Shown one piece after another: positions 27,770 through 37,432 of a stretch of DNA of 64,000 nt. The stretch is taken from NCBI GenBank assembly GCA_963733945.1, contig CAVTFD010000047.1:10010-74009 (forward strand), read 5' to 3'. Origin of the DNA: AP-15 sp963733945 (GTDB taxonomy: Bacteria > Pseudomonadota > Alphaproteobacteria > ATCC43930 > CGMCC-115725). A program made the translations under genes and the position numbers. Below the pieces are notes generated by a model. It did no database searches. It saw only the letters and a program-made list of their open reading frames with translations, and was not told where the DNA came from. The first letter of the stretch is position 1; each line of letters begins with the position of its first letter.

Positions 27770-29083
27770 TCAGCGATAGGCGGAAAGCTCGGCGTTGTCG
27801 CTCAGCACGTAAAGGGTGTTGTTCGCGATAACCGGATCGACAAAGGCGCCGCCCGGCATCTCCTCCCGGCCGAGCGGCTCGCCGGTATAGGGCGAGACCG
27901 AAAGCGCCCAGCCATTCGAGGACAGCAGGATCAGCCTGTCGCCGCCCAGCACCGGGCCGGCCCATTGAATTGGATCTTCCTTCGCCTTCTCGTCCTCGTA
28001 GGCGGGCAGCTGGCGAACCCATCGCACTTTGCCGGCGTTTCGCGTTAGACAGATGAGTTCGCTGTCGTTCGACAGGATATAGATGTAGTCGCCGGCCACC
28101 CAAGGGCCGTGAGTGGAGCCGAGATCCTGCTCCCAATTGCGTTCCCCGCTTCGAATATCGATTGACACCATGCGCCCGCTGTGGCTGACGGCGAACACTC
28201 GCCCGCGGTCGATAACCGGCCGACCGCGAATATCGGCGAGAGTTGAAACTGCGTCCGCGCTGCGCGTAGCCGCGAGATTGTCGGACCACAACGCCCGACC
28301 ATTCTCGACGGTGAGGGCATAAAGTTCGCCCGACGAATAGCCCACCACAACCACCTCTCCTTCGACCGCGGGGCTGGAGCTGCCGACCAGCCCTGCCGTC
28401 TCGGGGATACCGTTGTGGCTCCATAACCGCCGCCCGTCATCGGTCGCTAGGGCGACCAGCTCGTTTTCGACGGTCACGACGTAGATGCGCCCATCCGTCA
28501 CCGCCGGCCCGCTGCGCACCGGGTCGCCGACGCCGGCTCTCCAGACGACCTTGCCGCTCGTCGGATCGAGCGCCAAAACCTGAGCGTAGCCAGTCGATAC
28601 GTAGAGTCGACCCTTCCAAAAAGCGACACCGCCGCCGAAAGAGCTGCCGGAATTCTCGGCAGGTTTGACGTCCACCCGCCAGATTTGATTCCCAGTTGCG
28701 GCATCATAGGCGCCTACCTGGGAGCCGCCGTCCATCGCGAAAACCCGTCCGTTAACCACGATTGGCTGGGACAGGACCTGCGTATATCGCGACGAGCCTT
28801 CTCCGATGCTGGTCTTCCAGACCTGGGTGAGGGTTGCGGGTAACGCCAGATGCTGCATGGCGTGATTCGGATACCCACCGGGCTGCGGCCAGTCCGAATT
28901 GACCACCGGCTTCGGCAAAGTGATCGCGATCTTGGCGAGATCAGGGTCTGGTTTAAGCTCGCGATCGAGGCTCAATACCGAGATCCGCTCGCCCGGCAGC
29001 GGCTGTTTCTTGCTTCCGAACCAGCTACATCCGGCAAGTATCAAGCCGACTGACAACAGCAAAGCAAAGGCAGATCGGAGCAT
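27770..29083 (-). CDS. bamB: Outer membrane assembly lipoprotein BamB
   Basis: Lipoprotein of the BAM complex that inserts outer-membrane beta-barrels. The signal peptide ends in the lipobox LILAGC (Cys about residue 19), supporting the ATG at 29083. The rest is an eight-bladed PQQ-like beta-propeller with repeated elements such as GRVFAMDGGSQVGAYDAATG, LYVSTGYAQVLALDPTSGKV and IYVVTVENELVALATDDG. It lies between the YfgM-like gene and der, the same neighbourhood as in gammaproteobacteria. Confidence 0.95.
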   Translation of the reverse strand: MLRSAFALLLSVGLILAGCSWFGSKKQPLPGERISVLSLDRELKPDPDLAKIAITLPKPVVNSDWPQPGGYPNHAMQHLALPATLTQVWKTSIGEGSSRYTQVLSQPIVVNGRVFAMDGGSQVGAYDAATGNQIWRVDVKPAENSGSSFGGGVAFWKGRLYVSTGYAQVLALDPTSGKVVWRAGVGDPVRSGPAVTDGRIYVVTVENELVALATDDGRRLWSHNGIPETAGLVGSSSPAVEGEVVVVGYSSGELYALTVENGRALWSDNLAATRSADAVSTLADIRGRPVIDRGRVFAVSHSGRMVSIDIRSGERNWEQDLGSTHGPWVAGDYIYILSNDSELICLTRNAGKVRWVRQLPAYEDEKAKEDPIQWAGPVLGGDRLILLSSNGWALSVSPYTGEPLGREEMPGGAFVDPVIANNTLYVLSDNAELSAYR

Positions 29084-29102
29084 TTGGAGGCAGGAACCGC
29101 GA

Positions 29103-29744
29103 CTACAGGGCAAGCGCCGCCGCCATTTCCGCTGCCCGGGCGCGCAAACTCCGCGGCGCGGTCAGATCATCGGCGAGACTCTTATAGAGCGCGAGCGCAG
29201 CCTTAGCTTCGCCGAGCTTGAGCCTTGCTGCGGCAGTTAGCTCCATCGCCGTGGGGCGCCATGGATTGCCGAGAGCGGTCAGCGGAGCCAGACGGGTAAT
29301 CGTCGTCTGCGGGTTGGCTTCGGGCGTGCTCTGCATCACCGAAAGCACCAGCGCTAGATCCCGAAAGGCGGGATCAACGCTGCTCGCATCAGCAATCGAG
29401 TCATAGACCGCGACGGCACCCTTATGATCGCCCGCCATCGCCAGCAACGCTGCGTCCTCAAAGGACGCGAGAATCGAATAGCCGCCGCCCTCACGAGCAA
29501 TAGACGCAAACACCGTGGCGGCGTCGGCGGTCTTTCCCGCACGGGCCAACGCCAGAGCCCCGGCGTAACGGGCCGATTGTGCGCGGCGCTCGGAGAGCTG
29601 GTGCGCTTGCCACGCTACCACGCAGCCGGCGATGATCAGCGCGACCACCACCACGGCCACCACATAACGTCCGTAGCGCGACCACAGCTTGAGCAGATTG
29701 TCGCGCCGGAGCTCCTCGTCGATTTCGCGGAAGATGTCGCTCAC
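29103..29744 (-). CDS. YfgM-like tetratricopeptide inner-membrane protein
   Basis: Probable ancillary translocon/periplasmic chaperone-network subunit of the YfgM/TPR_21 type. The GTG at 29744 gives the alphaproteobacterial start VSDIFREIDEELRRDN. One transmembrane helix (YVVAVVVVALIIAGCVVAW, about residues 26-44) is followed by helical TPR-like repeats (ALALARAGKTADAATVFASI, AGDHKGAVAVYDSIADA). It is immediately upstream of bamB on the same strand, matching yfgM-bamB-der elsewhere. Confidence 0.88.
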   Translation of the reverse strand: MSDIFREIDEELRRDNLLKLWSRYGRYVVAVVVVALIIAGCVVAWQAHQLSERRAQSARYAGALALARAGKTADAATVFASIAREGGGYSILASFEDAALLAMAGDHKGAVAVYDSIADASSVDPAFRDLALVLSVMQSTPEANPQTTITRLAPLTALGNPWRPTAMELTAAARLKLGEAKAALALYKSLADDLTAPRSLRARAAEMAAALAL

Positions 29745-29918
29745 AGAAGCCCCGGCCGGCCCTCGCTGCACCAGCGGGTACCACATCTGCTCGTGCGAGG
29801 GGAGGCAAATCGCACCCGTCAGGGCCGGACGGCGCTTTCCGATCCGGGGGTCGCCTTGACAAGCGCGCCGTTCCGTGCCGATTACCGGCTCGCCTGCAAC
29901 GCCGCGCCGGACTGTTCA

Positions 29919-31706
29919 ATGCACGCCTATCGTACCCATACCTGTGGAGCGCTGCGTCTTGCCGACGCCGGCCGGCCGGCCCGGCTGTCGGGTTGGATCC
30001 ACCGCAAACGCGATCACGGCCACCTGCTGTTTATCGACCTTCGCGATCACTATGGCATTACCCAGTGCGTGATCGATGGGTCCTCGCCGCTATTTGCCGC
30101 TACCGACGCGCTCAGGCTCGAAAGCGTCCTAACCTTCACCGGTACCGTAGAGGCCCGCTCGCCCGACACTGTCAACCCCAAGCTCGACACCGGCGAGGTC
30201 GAGCTCGCGATTGCCGAGATGGAGGTCCAGTCGGAGGCAGATCCGCTGCCGTTCCCGGTCAATGCCGAGGCCGAATACCCCGAGGAGACGCGCCTCGCCT
30301 ACCGCTTTCTCGACCTGCGGCGCGAGCGGGCCCACGCCAACATCATGCTGCGCGCGCAGGTCATCGCCTCGATCCGCCGCCGGATGATCGAACAGGGCTT
30401 CAACGAGTTTCAGACGCCGATCTTGACCGCGGATTCCCCCGAAGGCGCGCGGCCCTATTACGTGCCGAGCCGGTTGCATCCCGGCGAGTTCTATGCGCTG
30501 CCCCAAGCGCCTCAGCAATTTAAGCAATTGCTGATGGTCGCCGGCTTCGATCGTTATTTCCAAATCGCACCGTGCTTTCGCGACGAGGCGGGGCGTGCCG
30601 ACCGGGCGCCGGGTGAGTTCTACCAGCTTGATTTCGAGATGTCCTTTGTCACCCAAGAGGACGTCTTTGCCGCGATCGAGCCGGTCTTGCACGGCATCTT
30701 CGTCGAATTCGGCGGCGGCCGCCCAGTTACACCGCCGCCGTTCCCGCGCGTCACCTATCGGGATGCAATGCGGCGCTACGCGACCGACAAACCCGATCTG
30801 CGTAACCCGATCGAGATCCGCGACGTTACCGCGCACTTCCATGGTTCGGGGTTTAGGATATTCGCCGATCTGATCGCTTCCGACCCCGACATTTGCGTCT
30901 TCGCGATCCCGGCGCCGACCGGCGGCAGCCGCGCCTTTTGCGATCAGATGAATGCTTGGGCCCAATCAGAGGGCCAGCCGGGGCTTGCCTACATTTTCTT
31001 CCGCAATGGCGAGGGCGCCGGCCCAGTCGCTCGGAATCTCGCGCCGGAGCCGACCGAAGCTTTGCGCGGCGAACTCGGGCTCGGCGATGGCGACGCAGTC
31101 TTTTTTGTCTGCGGCAAGCCGCAGCAGTTTGCGCCGTTCGCCGCCGCCGCGCGGCTAAAGGTCGGGCGCGATCTCGGCCTGACCAGGGACGGGGTCTTCG
31201 AATTCTGCTGGATCGTCGATTTTCCGATGTATGAGCTGGACGAGGAGACCGGTAAAATCGAGTTCAGCCACAACCCATTCTCGATGCCGCAGGGCGGGCT
31301 CGCGGCGCTCGAAGAGCAAGATCCGCTCGATATCGCGGCCTATCAGTACGACATCGTTTGCAATGGCGTCGAGCTAGCCTCCGGCGCGATCCGCAATCAC
31401 AGCCGCGAGATCATGTACAAGGCGTTTGCCATTGCCGGCTATCCCGCCGCCGATGTCGAGGCCCGCTTTGCCGGCGTGCTCAACGCATTCAAATACGGCG
31501 CGCCGCCGCATGGCGGGCTGGCGCCGGGCATCGACCGCATCGTCATGCTGCTGGCGGATACACCCAATATCCGCGAGGTTATTGCCTTCCCGATGAACCA
31601 GCAGGCGCGCGACCTGATGATGCAGGCGCCCGCGCCAATTCCGCCCGAGCGGCTCAGCGAGCTGCATTTGCGGCTCGTTCCGCCATCGGAGAAGAAGATG
31701 TCTTGA
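29919..31706 (+). CDS. aspS: Aspartyl-tRNA synthetase
   Basis: Class IIb aminoacyl-tRNA synthetase, 595 residues, of bacterial type with an inserted GAD domain. The OB-fold anticodon-binding domain begins MHAYRTHTCGALRLAD and LSGWIHRKRDHGHLLFIDLRD. Motif 2 includes FRDEAGRADRAPGEFYQLDF, and motif 3 is GLAPGIDRIVMLLADTPNIR. The internal ATG at 29919 is chosen by family start; the frame is open much further upstream but that is antisense to the YfgM-like gene. Confidence 0.97.
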   Translation: MHAYRTHTCGALRLADAGRPARLSGWIHRKRDHGHLLFIDLRDHYGITQCVIDGSSPLFAATDALRLESVLTFTGTVEARSPDTVNPKLDTGEVELAIAEMEVQSEADPLPFPVNAEAEYPEETRLAYRFLDLRRERAHANIMLRAQVIASIRRRMIEQGFNEFQTPILTADSPEGARPYYVPSRLHPGEFYALPQAPQQFKQLLMVAGFDRYFQIAPCFRDEAGRADRAPGEFYQLDFEMSFVTQEDVFAAIEPVLHGIFVEFGGGRPVTPPPFPRVTYRDAMRRYATDKPDLRNPIEIRDVTAHFHGSGFRIFADLIASDPDICVFAIPAPTGGSRAFCDQMNAWAQSEGQPGLAYIFFRNGEGAGPVARNLAPEPTEALRGELGLGDGDAVFFVCGKPQQFAPFAAAARLKVGRDLGLTRDGVFEFCWIVDFPMYELDEETGKIEFSHNPFSMPQGGLAALEEQDPLDIAAYQYDIVCNGVELASGAIRNHSREIMYKAFAIAGYPAADVEARFAGVLNAFKYGAPPHGGLAPGIDRIVMLLADTPNIREVIAFPMNQQARDLMMQAPAPIPPERLSELHLRLVPPSEKKMS

Positions 31707-31848
31707 GCGGTATTTGCGGTGCGGTACCGCTGTTGCGCCGAACCCGCACCTGCCGGGCCGGAATTGACGCGAGCACGCCGCAGGGAGCAGAAAATGGTTA
31801 ACGGTCGGTATTGCCGGCTGCGGCCGTCGGCATTGGCGGGAGAGCATT

Positions 31849-32667
31849 TTGCTTAAGATCTCGCGGTGCCTGAAACCGTCGCTCGTTGCGGCGGGTGTCG
31901 TCGTCCTGATCACTGCAGCCCCGGCGGCGCACGGCGCCGAGATCGCACCGCATCGTGCTCTCTATTCGATGACCCTGGGATCGGCGCGCACCGATTCGGG
32001 TGTGATCGACGCGAACGGCACGATGGACTATGAGTGGGGCGAGACTTGCGATGGCTGGACGATCGAGCAGCGTTATCGCCTCAAGATGCACTACGCAGAA
32101 AGCCGCGACGTCGATATCGCTTCGAGCTTTGTTACCTGGGAATCTAAAGATGGGCTGCGCTACCGCTTTAATCAGCTGCAGACCCGAAACGGCGAACGCG
32201 ATCAGGAGATCCGCGGCGAAGCGCGGCTCGACGGGCCTGGTAAGGGCGGCGTCGCCGAGTTCACCAAGCCGCAGCCGCACACGCTAACGCTCGCGCCCGG
32301 CGTGTTGTTTCCCAGCGCTCACACGATCTTGCTAATCGACGCGGCTCGCGAGGGCAAAACTTTCGTCTCACGTCAGGTGTTTGATGGCGCCGCCGATGAA
32401 AACGCCGTTCAGGTTTCGGCCGTAATTGGGACCAGGGTCACCGCCGACCCCGCCTCGGCGAAGCTGAGCCCCCTGCTAGAGCGGCTTGGCTGGTATATTC
32501 GGCTCGCCTTCTTTCCGGTCGACGCCCATGCCGAAGAGCCTGATTACGAGCTCGGGATGCACCTTCTCGACAATGGCGTCTCACGCGACATGATGATCGA
32601 TTATGGCGATTATTCGATCCGCGCCAAGCTCGACGACATAGAGGCGCTCAACAAGCCGCGGTGCTGA
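31849..32667 (+). CDS. eipB: Cell envelope integrity protein EipB (DUF1849)
   Basis: Periplasmic beta-spiral protein conserved in alphaproteobacteria; in Brucella, EipB is needed for envelope integrity. The 272 residues begin with a signal peptide (LVAAGVVVLITAAPAAHGA). The mature domain has HRALYSMTLG, YEWGETCDGWTIEQRYRL and EPDYELGMHLLDNGVSRDM. Two Cys (in ETCDGW and the last residue) match the conserved EipB disulfide. The TTG start has GGGAGAG seven bases upstream. It is downstream of aspS. Confidence 0.9.
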   Translation: MLKISRCLKPSLVAAGVVVLITAAPAAHGAEIAPHRALYSMTLGSARTDSGVIDANGTMDYEWGETCDGWTIEQRYRLKMHYAESRDVDIASSFVTWESKDGLRYRFNQLQTRNGERDQEIRGEARLDGPGKGGVAEFTKPQPHTLTLAPGVLFPSAHTILLIDAAREGKTFVSRQVFDGAADENAVQVSAVIGTRVTADPASAKLSPLLERLGWYIRLAFFPVDAHAEEPDYELGMHLLDNGVSRDMMIDYGDYSIRAKLDDIEALNKPRC

Positions 32668-32689
32668 TCGACGCCCGCTCTTTCAGGCG

Positions 32690-34008
32690 CTACTCCCGCT
32701 CCCGCGGGACCGCATGCGGCGCAACCTCTGCAGCTGGGCGCACACCGAGACGCGCGAAGTCGCGCCCCCGGCGTACCGAGTCGTCGCCATGACGCCCGCG
32801 GATTTCGTCGATCGTCTGCTCGAGCCGCCACGGCCGGCCGAGCTCATCGTCGAACAGGGTCGGCAGATCGGCTTCGCTGCCGTCTACGAGCAGGTCGGCG
32901 CCGATGCCAATTAGCCGATAGGGAGTGACGCCGTCTGCTTCGGACGCGAGCAGCGCCGAGGCGATGCGAAACAGGGTTTCGCCGAGCTGAGTGGCGTGGG
33001 TGAGGCGACGCGACCGCGTGCGAAGGCGAAAATCGCCGGTCTTGAGCTTCAAGGTAACGGACCTAGCCGCCAGGGAGGCTTCTCTCAAATGCGCCGAAAC
33101 CCGATCGCACAGCGGCCAAAGGGCGTGCGCTAGGACCTCCGCATCAGCTTCGTCCTGTGCCAAGGTGGTTTCCGCCGAGATCGAGCGAGCCGGGGCATGA
33201 GCAAGGACGGCGCGGTCGTCGACACCCCGGACGAGGTGGGCGAGTCGCGTTCCAAGCCGGCCATAGCGCGCCGCTAGCTCGCGCTCGCCGATCGCGGCAA
33301 GCTGGCCTACCAGGGTAATGCCATCGGCGGCGAGCCGGCGTTGCAGCGCGGCGCCGACCCCCCACAGCAATGATACCGGCTTGTCCGCGAAAAACGCTGG
33401 AGCAGCCGCGGCTGAGGACTGCAAAGCCGCGCGGCTTGTCGAGATCGGACAATCTTTGCGAGAAACTTGCTATCGCTCAAGCCGATCGACAGGGTGATTT
33501 GGAGCGTCGATTCGACCCTTTGGGCAAGCGTGGCGAGAAGCTGAGCAGGTGCCGCACCGTACAGTTTTTCGGTGCCCGAGAGATCGAGGAACGCCTCGTC
33601 GATCGACACCGGTTCGACCAGCGGCGTGAGCCTCCGCAGCTCGGTGCGCACGGCGCGTCCGACCTCGCGATATTTGGCCATGTCCGGGCGGATCACGACC
33701 GCAACAGGGCAAGCGGCCAGCGCCTTGAACATCGGCATCGCCGACCGCACGCCGTAGAGCCGTGACACATAGCAGCAGGCAAGAACGACTCCGCGCGCGC
33801 CGCCGCCGACGATGACCGGTCGGTCGGCGAGTTCCGGCCGCTCGCGCTTCTCGACGGTGGCATAAAACGCGTCGCAATCGACATGAGCGATTGACAATGT
33901 GCCGAGTGCATCGTGATCGACGAGCCGCGGCGATCCGCAACAGGCGCATCGGCGGTCCGGCGGAGCAGACGCGCAAAGCGTTGCGCAGTCGCGGCATAGC
34001 GTGCTCAC
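32690..34008 (-). pseudogene. dinB: DNA polymerase IV with two frameshifts
   Basis: Y-family translesion polymerase gene, broken as it stands. The N-terminal part has a Cys-rich zinc-finger-like stretch (CRDCATLCAS, RRCACCGSPRL), then HVDCDAFYATVEKRE, YGVRSAMPMFKAL and the catalytic SIDEAFLDLSGTEKLYG. After SDSKFLAKI the frame is lost at about 33448-33453; the family sequence SDLDKPRGFAVL resumes in a second frame, and after about 33405-33424 in a third (FFADKPVSLLWGVGAALQRR through VTLKLKTGDFRLRTRSR). Each shift equals +1 or -2. The GTG start overlaps the ROK stop (GTGA). Assembly errors are possible. Confidence 0.85.
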
Positions 34009-34925
34009 CCCGAGGGCTCGGGCAACCACAACCAAGCCGCGCCCCGCACCCCGCTCGAATCGCCATGGGCAGGGGCTAGCAGGCGGGTAAGGACCCGATC
34101 GGAAAATACATAACTCTGCCACCGCCGCGGGACTTCGTCATACAGCATCCCGATCGCGGAGAGACCGCCGCCGAGCACGATCACGTCGGGGTCGATCACG
34201 TTGATGACCAAAGCAAGGCCGCGCGCCAGCCGATCGCTGTAGCGCGCCAAGGCCGCTCGGCAGTCAGGATCACCGATCTCGGCGGTGTGGGCAATCTCGC
34301 GGGCGGTCAGGCTTCGACCGGTATGATAGCGATGATCCGCCGCCAATCCTGGCCCGGATAAAAAAGTCTCGATGCAGCCTGACCGGCCGCACCAGCATGG
34401 CGGCCCCGGCATTTCATCCGGCTCCGGCCAGGGCAGTGAGTTGTGACCCCACTCGCCGGCGATCGCATTGGCGCCGACCTGGATCTGTCCGTTTACCGCG
34501 ATGCCCCCGCCGACGCCGGTTCCGAGGATGACGCCGAACACCGTCTCGGCCCCCGCTGCGGCGCCGTCGGTCGCCTCAGAGAGCGCAAAGCAATTGGCGT
34601 CATTGGCCAGCCGAACCGGCCGCGCCAGCGCCGTTTCCAGGTCGCGTTGCAGCGGACGACCGATCAGCCAGGTGGAGTTCGCGTTTTTTACGAGTCCGGT
34701 CGCCGGGGAGATCGCTCCCGGAATGCCGATCCCGACGGAGGCCGTGGCGCCGAGATCCCGCTCGATGTCGCCGATGATGGCGACGATGGCGGCAATCGTG
34801 GCCTGGTAATCTCCGGCCGGGGATGACGTCCTGCGCCGCAGCTGCACCGTCCCAGACTCGTCGATGACCGCGCCCTCTATCTTGGTGCCGCCGACATCGA
34901 TGCCGATGCGAAGGCGCGTCGTCAT
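34005..34925 (-). CDS. ROK family sugar kinase
   Basis: ATP-dependent hexokinase-type protein (glucokinase, fructokinase or N-acetylhexosamine kinase), 306 residues from ATG 34925. Phosphate-binding motif GIDVGGTKIEGAVID, ROK zinc region with HNSLPWPEPDEMPGPPCWCG and CIETFLSGPGL (ExGH-like His plus CxC), and the late VIVLGGGLS motif are visible. The specific sugar cannot be told. It overlaps dinB downstream, an arrangement that makes one transcription unit. Confidence 0.9.
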   Translation of the reverse strand: MTTRLRIGIDVGGTKIEGAVIDESGTVQLRRRTSSPAGDYQATIAAIVAIIGDIERDLGATASVGIGIPGAISPATGLVKNANSTWLIGRPLQRDLETALARPVRLANDANCFALSEATDGAAAGAETVFGVILGTGVGGGIAVNGQIQVGANAIAGEWGHNSLPWPEPDEMPGPPCWCGRSGCIETFLSGPGLAADHRYHTGRSLTAREIAHTAEIGDPDCRAALARYSDRLARGLALVINVIDPDVIVLGGGLSAIGMLYDEVPRRWQSYVFSDRVLTRLLAPAHGDSSGVRGAAWLWLPEPSG

Positions 34926-35099
34926 TGGCCCGATCTTTCTGATTCGGAGGTCATGACGCGACAAGGGCGCTCATCAATTATTAAACCCAGACCGTTAAAA
35001 GCCAATCGGAGGAACTGCGTAACCACGGGCGCCACAGCGTGCTGATGGCAATCACCGGCCGAGCCGTCATTTGAGCATCTGTTTACAAGGCCGCGAAGC

Positions 35100-35510
35100 A
35101 TGACCATCGAATGCGTGAAACCCGGTAGGACCGGCATTCGGTCGCTACGGCAGAGAGTCTTGATCGTCGAGGACAATGACCTCAATATGAAACTCTTCAA
35201 CGATCTTCTCGTGGCACATGGTTATGATACGCTGCAGACAAAAGATGGCGTCGAAGCGCTGGCTCTGGCCCAGCAGCATCGTCCCGATCTTATCCTGATG
35301 GATATTCAGCTTCCAGAAGTCTCAGGCCTTGAAGTCACCAAATGGATTAAAGAAGACAAGAGCCTTAGCATGATCCCGATTATAGCGGTGACTGCCTTCG
35401 CCATGAAAGGAGACAGGGAAAAGATGCGTGACGGTGGCTGCGAAGATTACATTGCCAAGCCGATTTCCGTGGCTAGCTTTCTGCAAACTGTCGAGCGCTT
35501 TCTTTCCTGA
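35100..35510 (+). CDS. divK: Response regulator DivK
   Basis: Single-domain receiver of the alphaproteobacterial cell-cycle phosphorelay, acting on PleC/DivJ. The phosphoacceptor is Asp68 in LILMDIQLPEVSG, with the acidic pair in VEDND, the switch Thr in IIAVTAFAMKGD and Lys in YIAKPIS. The family core VLIVEDNDLNMKLFNDLLVA matches DivK closely. An extra 15 or so N-terminal residues suggest the true start could be slightly internal, but no better start codon is apparent. It is followed by pleD. Confidence 0.93.
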   Translation: MTIECVKPGRTGIRSLRQRVLIVEDNDLNMKLFNDLLVAHGYDTLQTKDGVEALALAQQHRPDLILMDIQLPEVSGLEVTKWIKEDKSLSMIPIIAVTAFAMKGDREKMRDGGCEDYIAKPISVASFLQTVERFLS

Positions 35511-35549
35511 AAGCGCGACTTATTTACACCCGCAGCGTCGGAGCGACCG

Positions 35550-36965
35550 ATGTCCGCACGAGTTCTGGTCGTCGACGACATTGCAATCAACGTCAAACTC
35601 CTCGAGGCCAAGCTATCAAGCGAATATTTCGACGTCCTGTCCGCCTCGAGCGGCAGCGCCGCGCTGGAAATTGCTGACGCCGAGCTGCCGGATGTCATCC
35701 TGCTCGACGTGATGATGCCGCGTATGGATGGTTTCGAGGTCTGCCGCCGCTTGAAAGCCAACCCGCGGACCGCCGATCTGCCGGTGGTTATGGTGACCGC
35801 CTTATCCGATGCCGCCAACCGGCTGCGTGGGTTGGAGGCCGGCGCGGATGATTTTTTGACGAAGCCGGTCAATGACATCGCATTGTTCGCGCGGGTGCGC
35901 TCGCTGGCTCGGCTAAAGCGGATGATGGAAGAATGGCGGCTGCGCGACGAGATCTGCGGTCGCTTTGGCGGTTCCCAATCTGTTGCCGAGGACGGCGGGC
36001 CGGCACGCGTTCTGATTATCGAAGAGGATGCGTTCGCCGCCGCCAGGATGTCGGAAACCTTGGCGCTTGCTCACCGGGTGACCGTCGTCGGCAGCTGCAC
36101 CGAAGCGCAGTCGCGACTTGACAGTGAGACCGAACTGATTATCGCAAGCCTGACCACGCCGGACGGCGACCCGTTGCGGTTGGTGTCGCAGTGCCGAGGA
36201 AATGAACTTTTCCGCCAGCTGCCGGTCTTGCTGATTGCGGCGGAACGAGATCTATCCCGCCTCGCGAAAGGACTCGATCTCGGCGCGAACGACTACCTGA
36301 TCCGCCCCGTCGATCGCAACGAGCTGTTGGCGCGCACGAACATCCAGATCCGGCGGAAGCGGCTGCAGGACCGCCTGAATGACAACTACCAGCGCAGTCT
36401 TTCGCTCGCGCTGACTGATGAGCTGACCGGGCTCTACAACCGCCGCTACCTTCTTGCCCATCTTGACGAGCTTCTAGCGCGGGTCACCCGCGACGGACTC
36501 GACGCGGCGGTTCTGCTGGTCGATATCGATCATTTCAAGCAGGTCAACGACACCTACGGCCATGCTGCCGGAGACGACGTTCTGCGCGAGCTCGCAGCCC
36601 GTGCGACGAACACGGTGCGCAGCGTCGACCTCGTCGCCCGCATGGGCGGCGAGGAGTTCGTCGTGGTGATGCCTGAAACCGGCCCGGCCATCGCTATCGC
36701 GGTGGGCGAGCGGCTGCGATTGGCGATAGCGAACGAGCCCTTCACCATTCGAGCGAGCGGCGAACGCCTTCCGATAACCGTCAGTATCGGCATAACCAGC
36801 GCCATCGCGGGTGCCGACGATCGCGATCGACTACTCAAACGCGCCGACGATGCTCTCTATTGCGCAAAGGCGGAAGGACGCAACCGGGTCGTGGCGCGCT
36901 CGGCCGATTTCGTCGGTCGCCCTGCCGGTTTGACACCGCAGACGCCCGAATACATACCGCTCTGA
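35550..36965 (+). CDS. pleD: Response regulator diguanylate cyclase PleD
   Basis: Makes cyclic di-GMP under DivJ/PleC control and coordinates pole development. Domain order: receiver 1 (phosphoacceptor Asp in VILLDVMMPRMDG), degenerate receiver 2 (about residues 150-270), GGDEF domain from LTDELTGLYNRRYLL with active site ARMGGEEFVVVMPE. The allosteric I-site RSVD lies five residues before GGEEF, so product inhibition is expected. 471 residues. It follows divK by 39 bases. Confidence 0.96.
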   Translation: MSARVLVVDDIAINVKLLEAKLSSEYFDVLSASSGSAALEIADAELPDVILLDVMMPRMDGFEVCRRLKANPRTADLPVVMVTALSDAANRLRGLEAGADDFLTKPVNDIALFARVRSLARLKRMMEEWRLRDEICGRFGGSQSVAEDGGPARVLIIEEDAFAAARMSETLALAHRVTVVGSCTEAQSRLDSETELIIASLTTPDGDPLRLVSQCRGNELFRQLPVLLIAAERDLSRLAKGLDLGANDYLIRPVDRNELLARTNIQIRRKRLQDRLNDNYQRSLSLALTDELTGLYNRRYLLAHLDELLARVTRDGLDAAVLLVDIDHFKQVNDTYGHAAGDDVLRELAARATNTVRSVDLVARMGGEEFVVVMPETGPAIAIAVGERLRLAIANEPFTIRASGERLPITVSIGITSAIAGADDRDRLLKRADDALYCAKAEGRNRVVARSADFVGRPAGLTPQTPEYIPL

Positions 36966-37432
36966 CCTCGAGTTCGCCTGAGTCATCGTTGCGCCGCAAA
37001 GTGCGCTGGATGAGCGAGCTACATCCGCTGCCACAAGGTCTGCGACCGGACCGATGACGCCGTGAAGACACATATCGACCCCGGCCTTGGTCCGCCAATC
37101 CGAACTGCCCGCGACATAAGGCCCGCGCTCTTCGCGCTTCGCTTCGGCTACGAACAGCACAAGGGCAGCCACAGCGGGTCGAGGAAACACGGAAGTTCTT
37201 ATCCATGCATTAGCGTTTCCTCCGCTGCGGGGGCGATCATGAGCTGTCGGCGATTCTAGCCGCCACTGCCTCGAATACTTCCGCCACCGCAGGTTTTTGC
37301 CGTCGCGCCGCCCGTCTCAGTAGGCCGGTTGCGCATGCCGGCGTCGGAGGCGTAACTCTGGGTCACCCGTCCTTGAAGGTGGCCAGCACCAATCGCATCC
37401 ACGACCAGAACGGTCCGCAAGGTTAGACATAT
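36966..37432. other. Intergenic region, possible decayed minus-strand small gene
   Basis: About 465 bases between pleD and glgP. On the minus strand a GGAGGAAA lies before short frames (from about 37206 and 37190 down to about 36831) that give partial signal-peptide-like sequence (PAVAALVLFVAEAKREE), but the two frames would have to be joined and both run antisense into pleD. I see no rpmG here, which often follows pleD in this group. No supported gene. Confidence 0.35.

Noticed and set aside
31798..32280. 160-codon minus-strand frame
   Set aside because: Antisense to eipB, which has a signal peptide and recognised family motifs.
34978..35002. Possible CtrA box upstream of divK
   Set aside because: Two TTAA elements occur (ATTAAACCC and CGTTAAAA), but they are separated by 10 bases rather than the 7 of the CtrA consensus.
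36831..37206. Two overlapping minus-strand frames with partial signal-peptide character
   Set aside because: Neither frame alone is convincing and both extend antisense into pleD.
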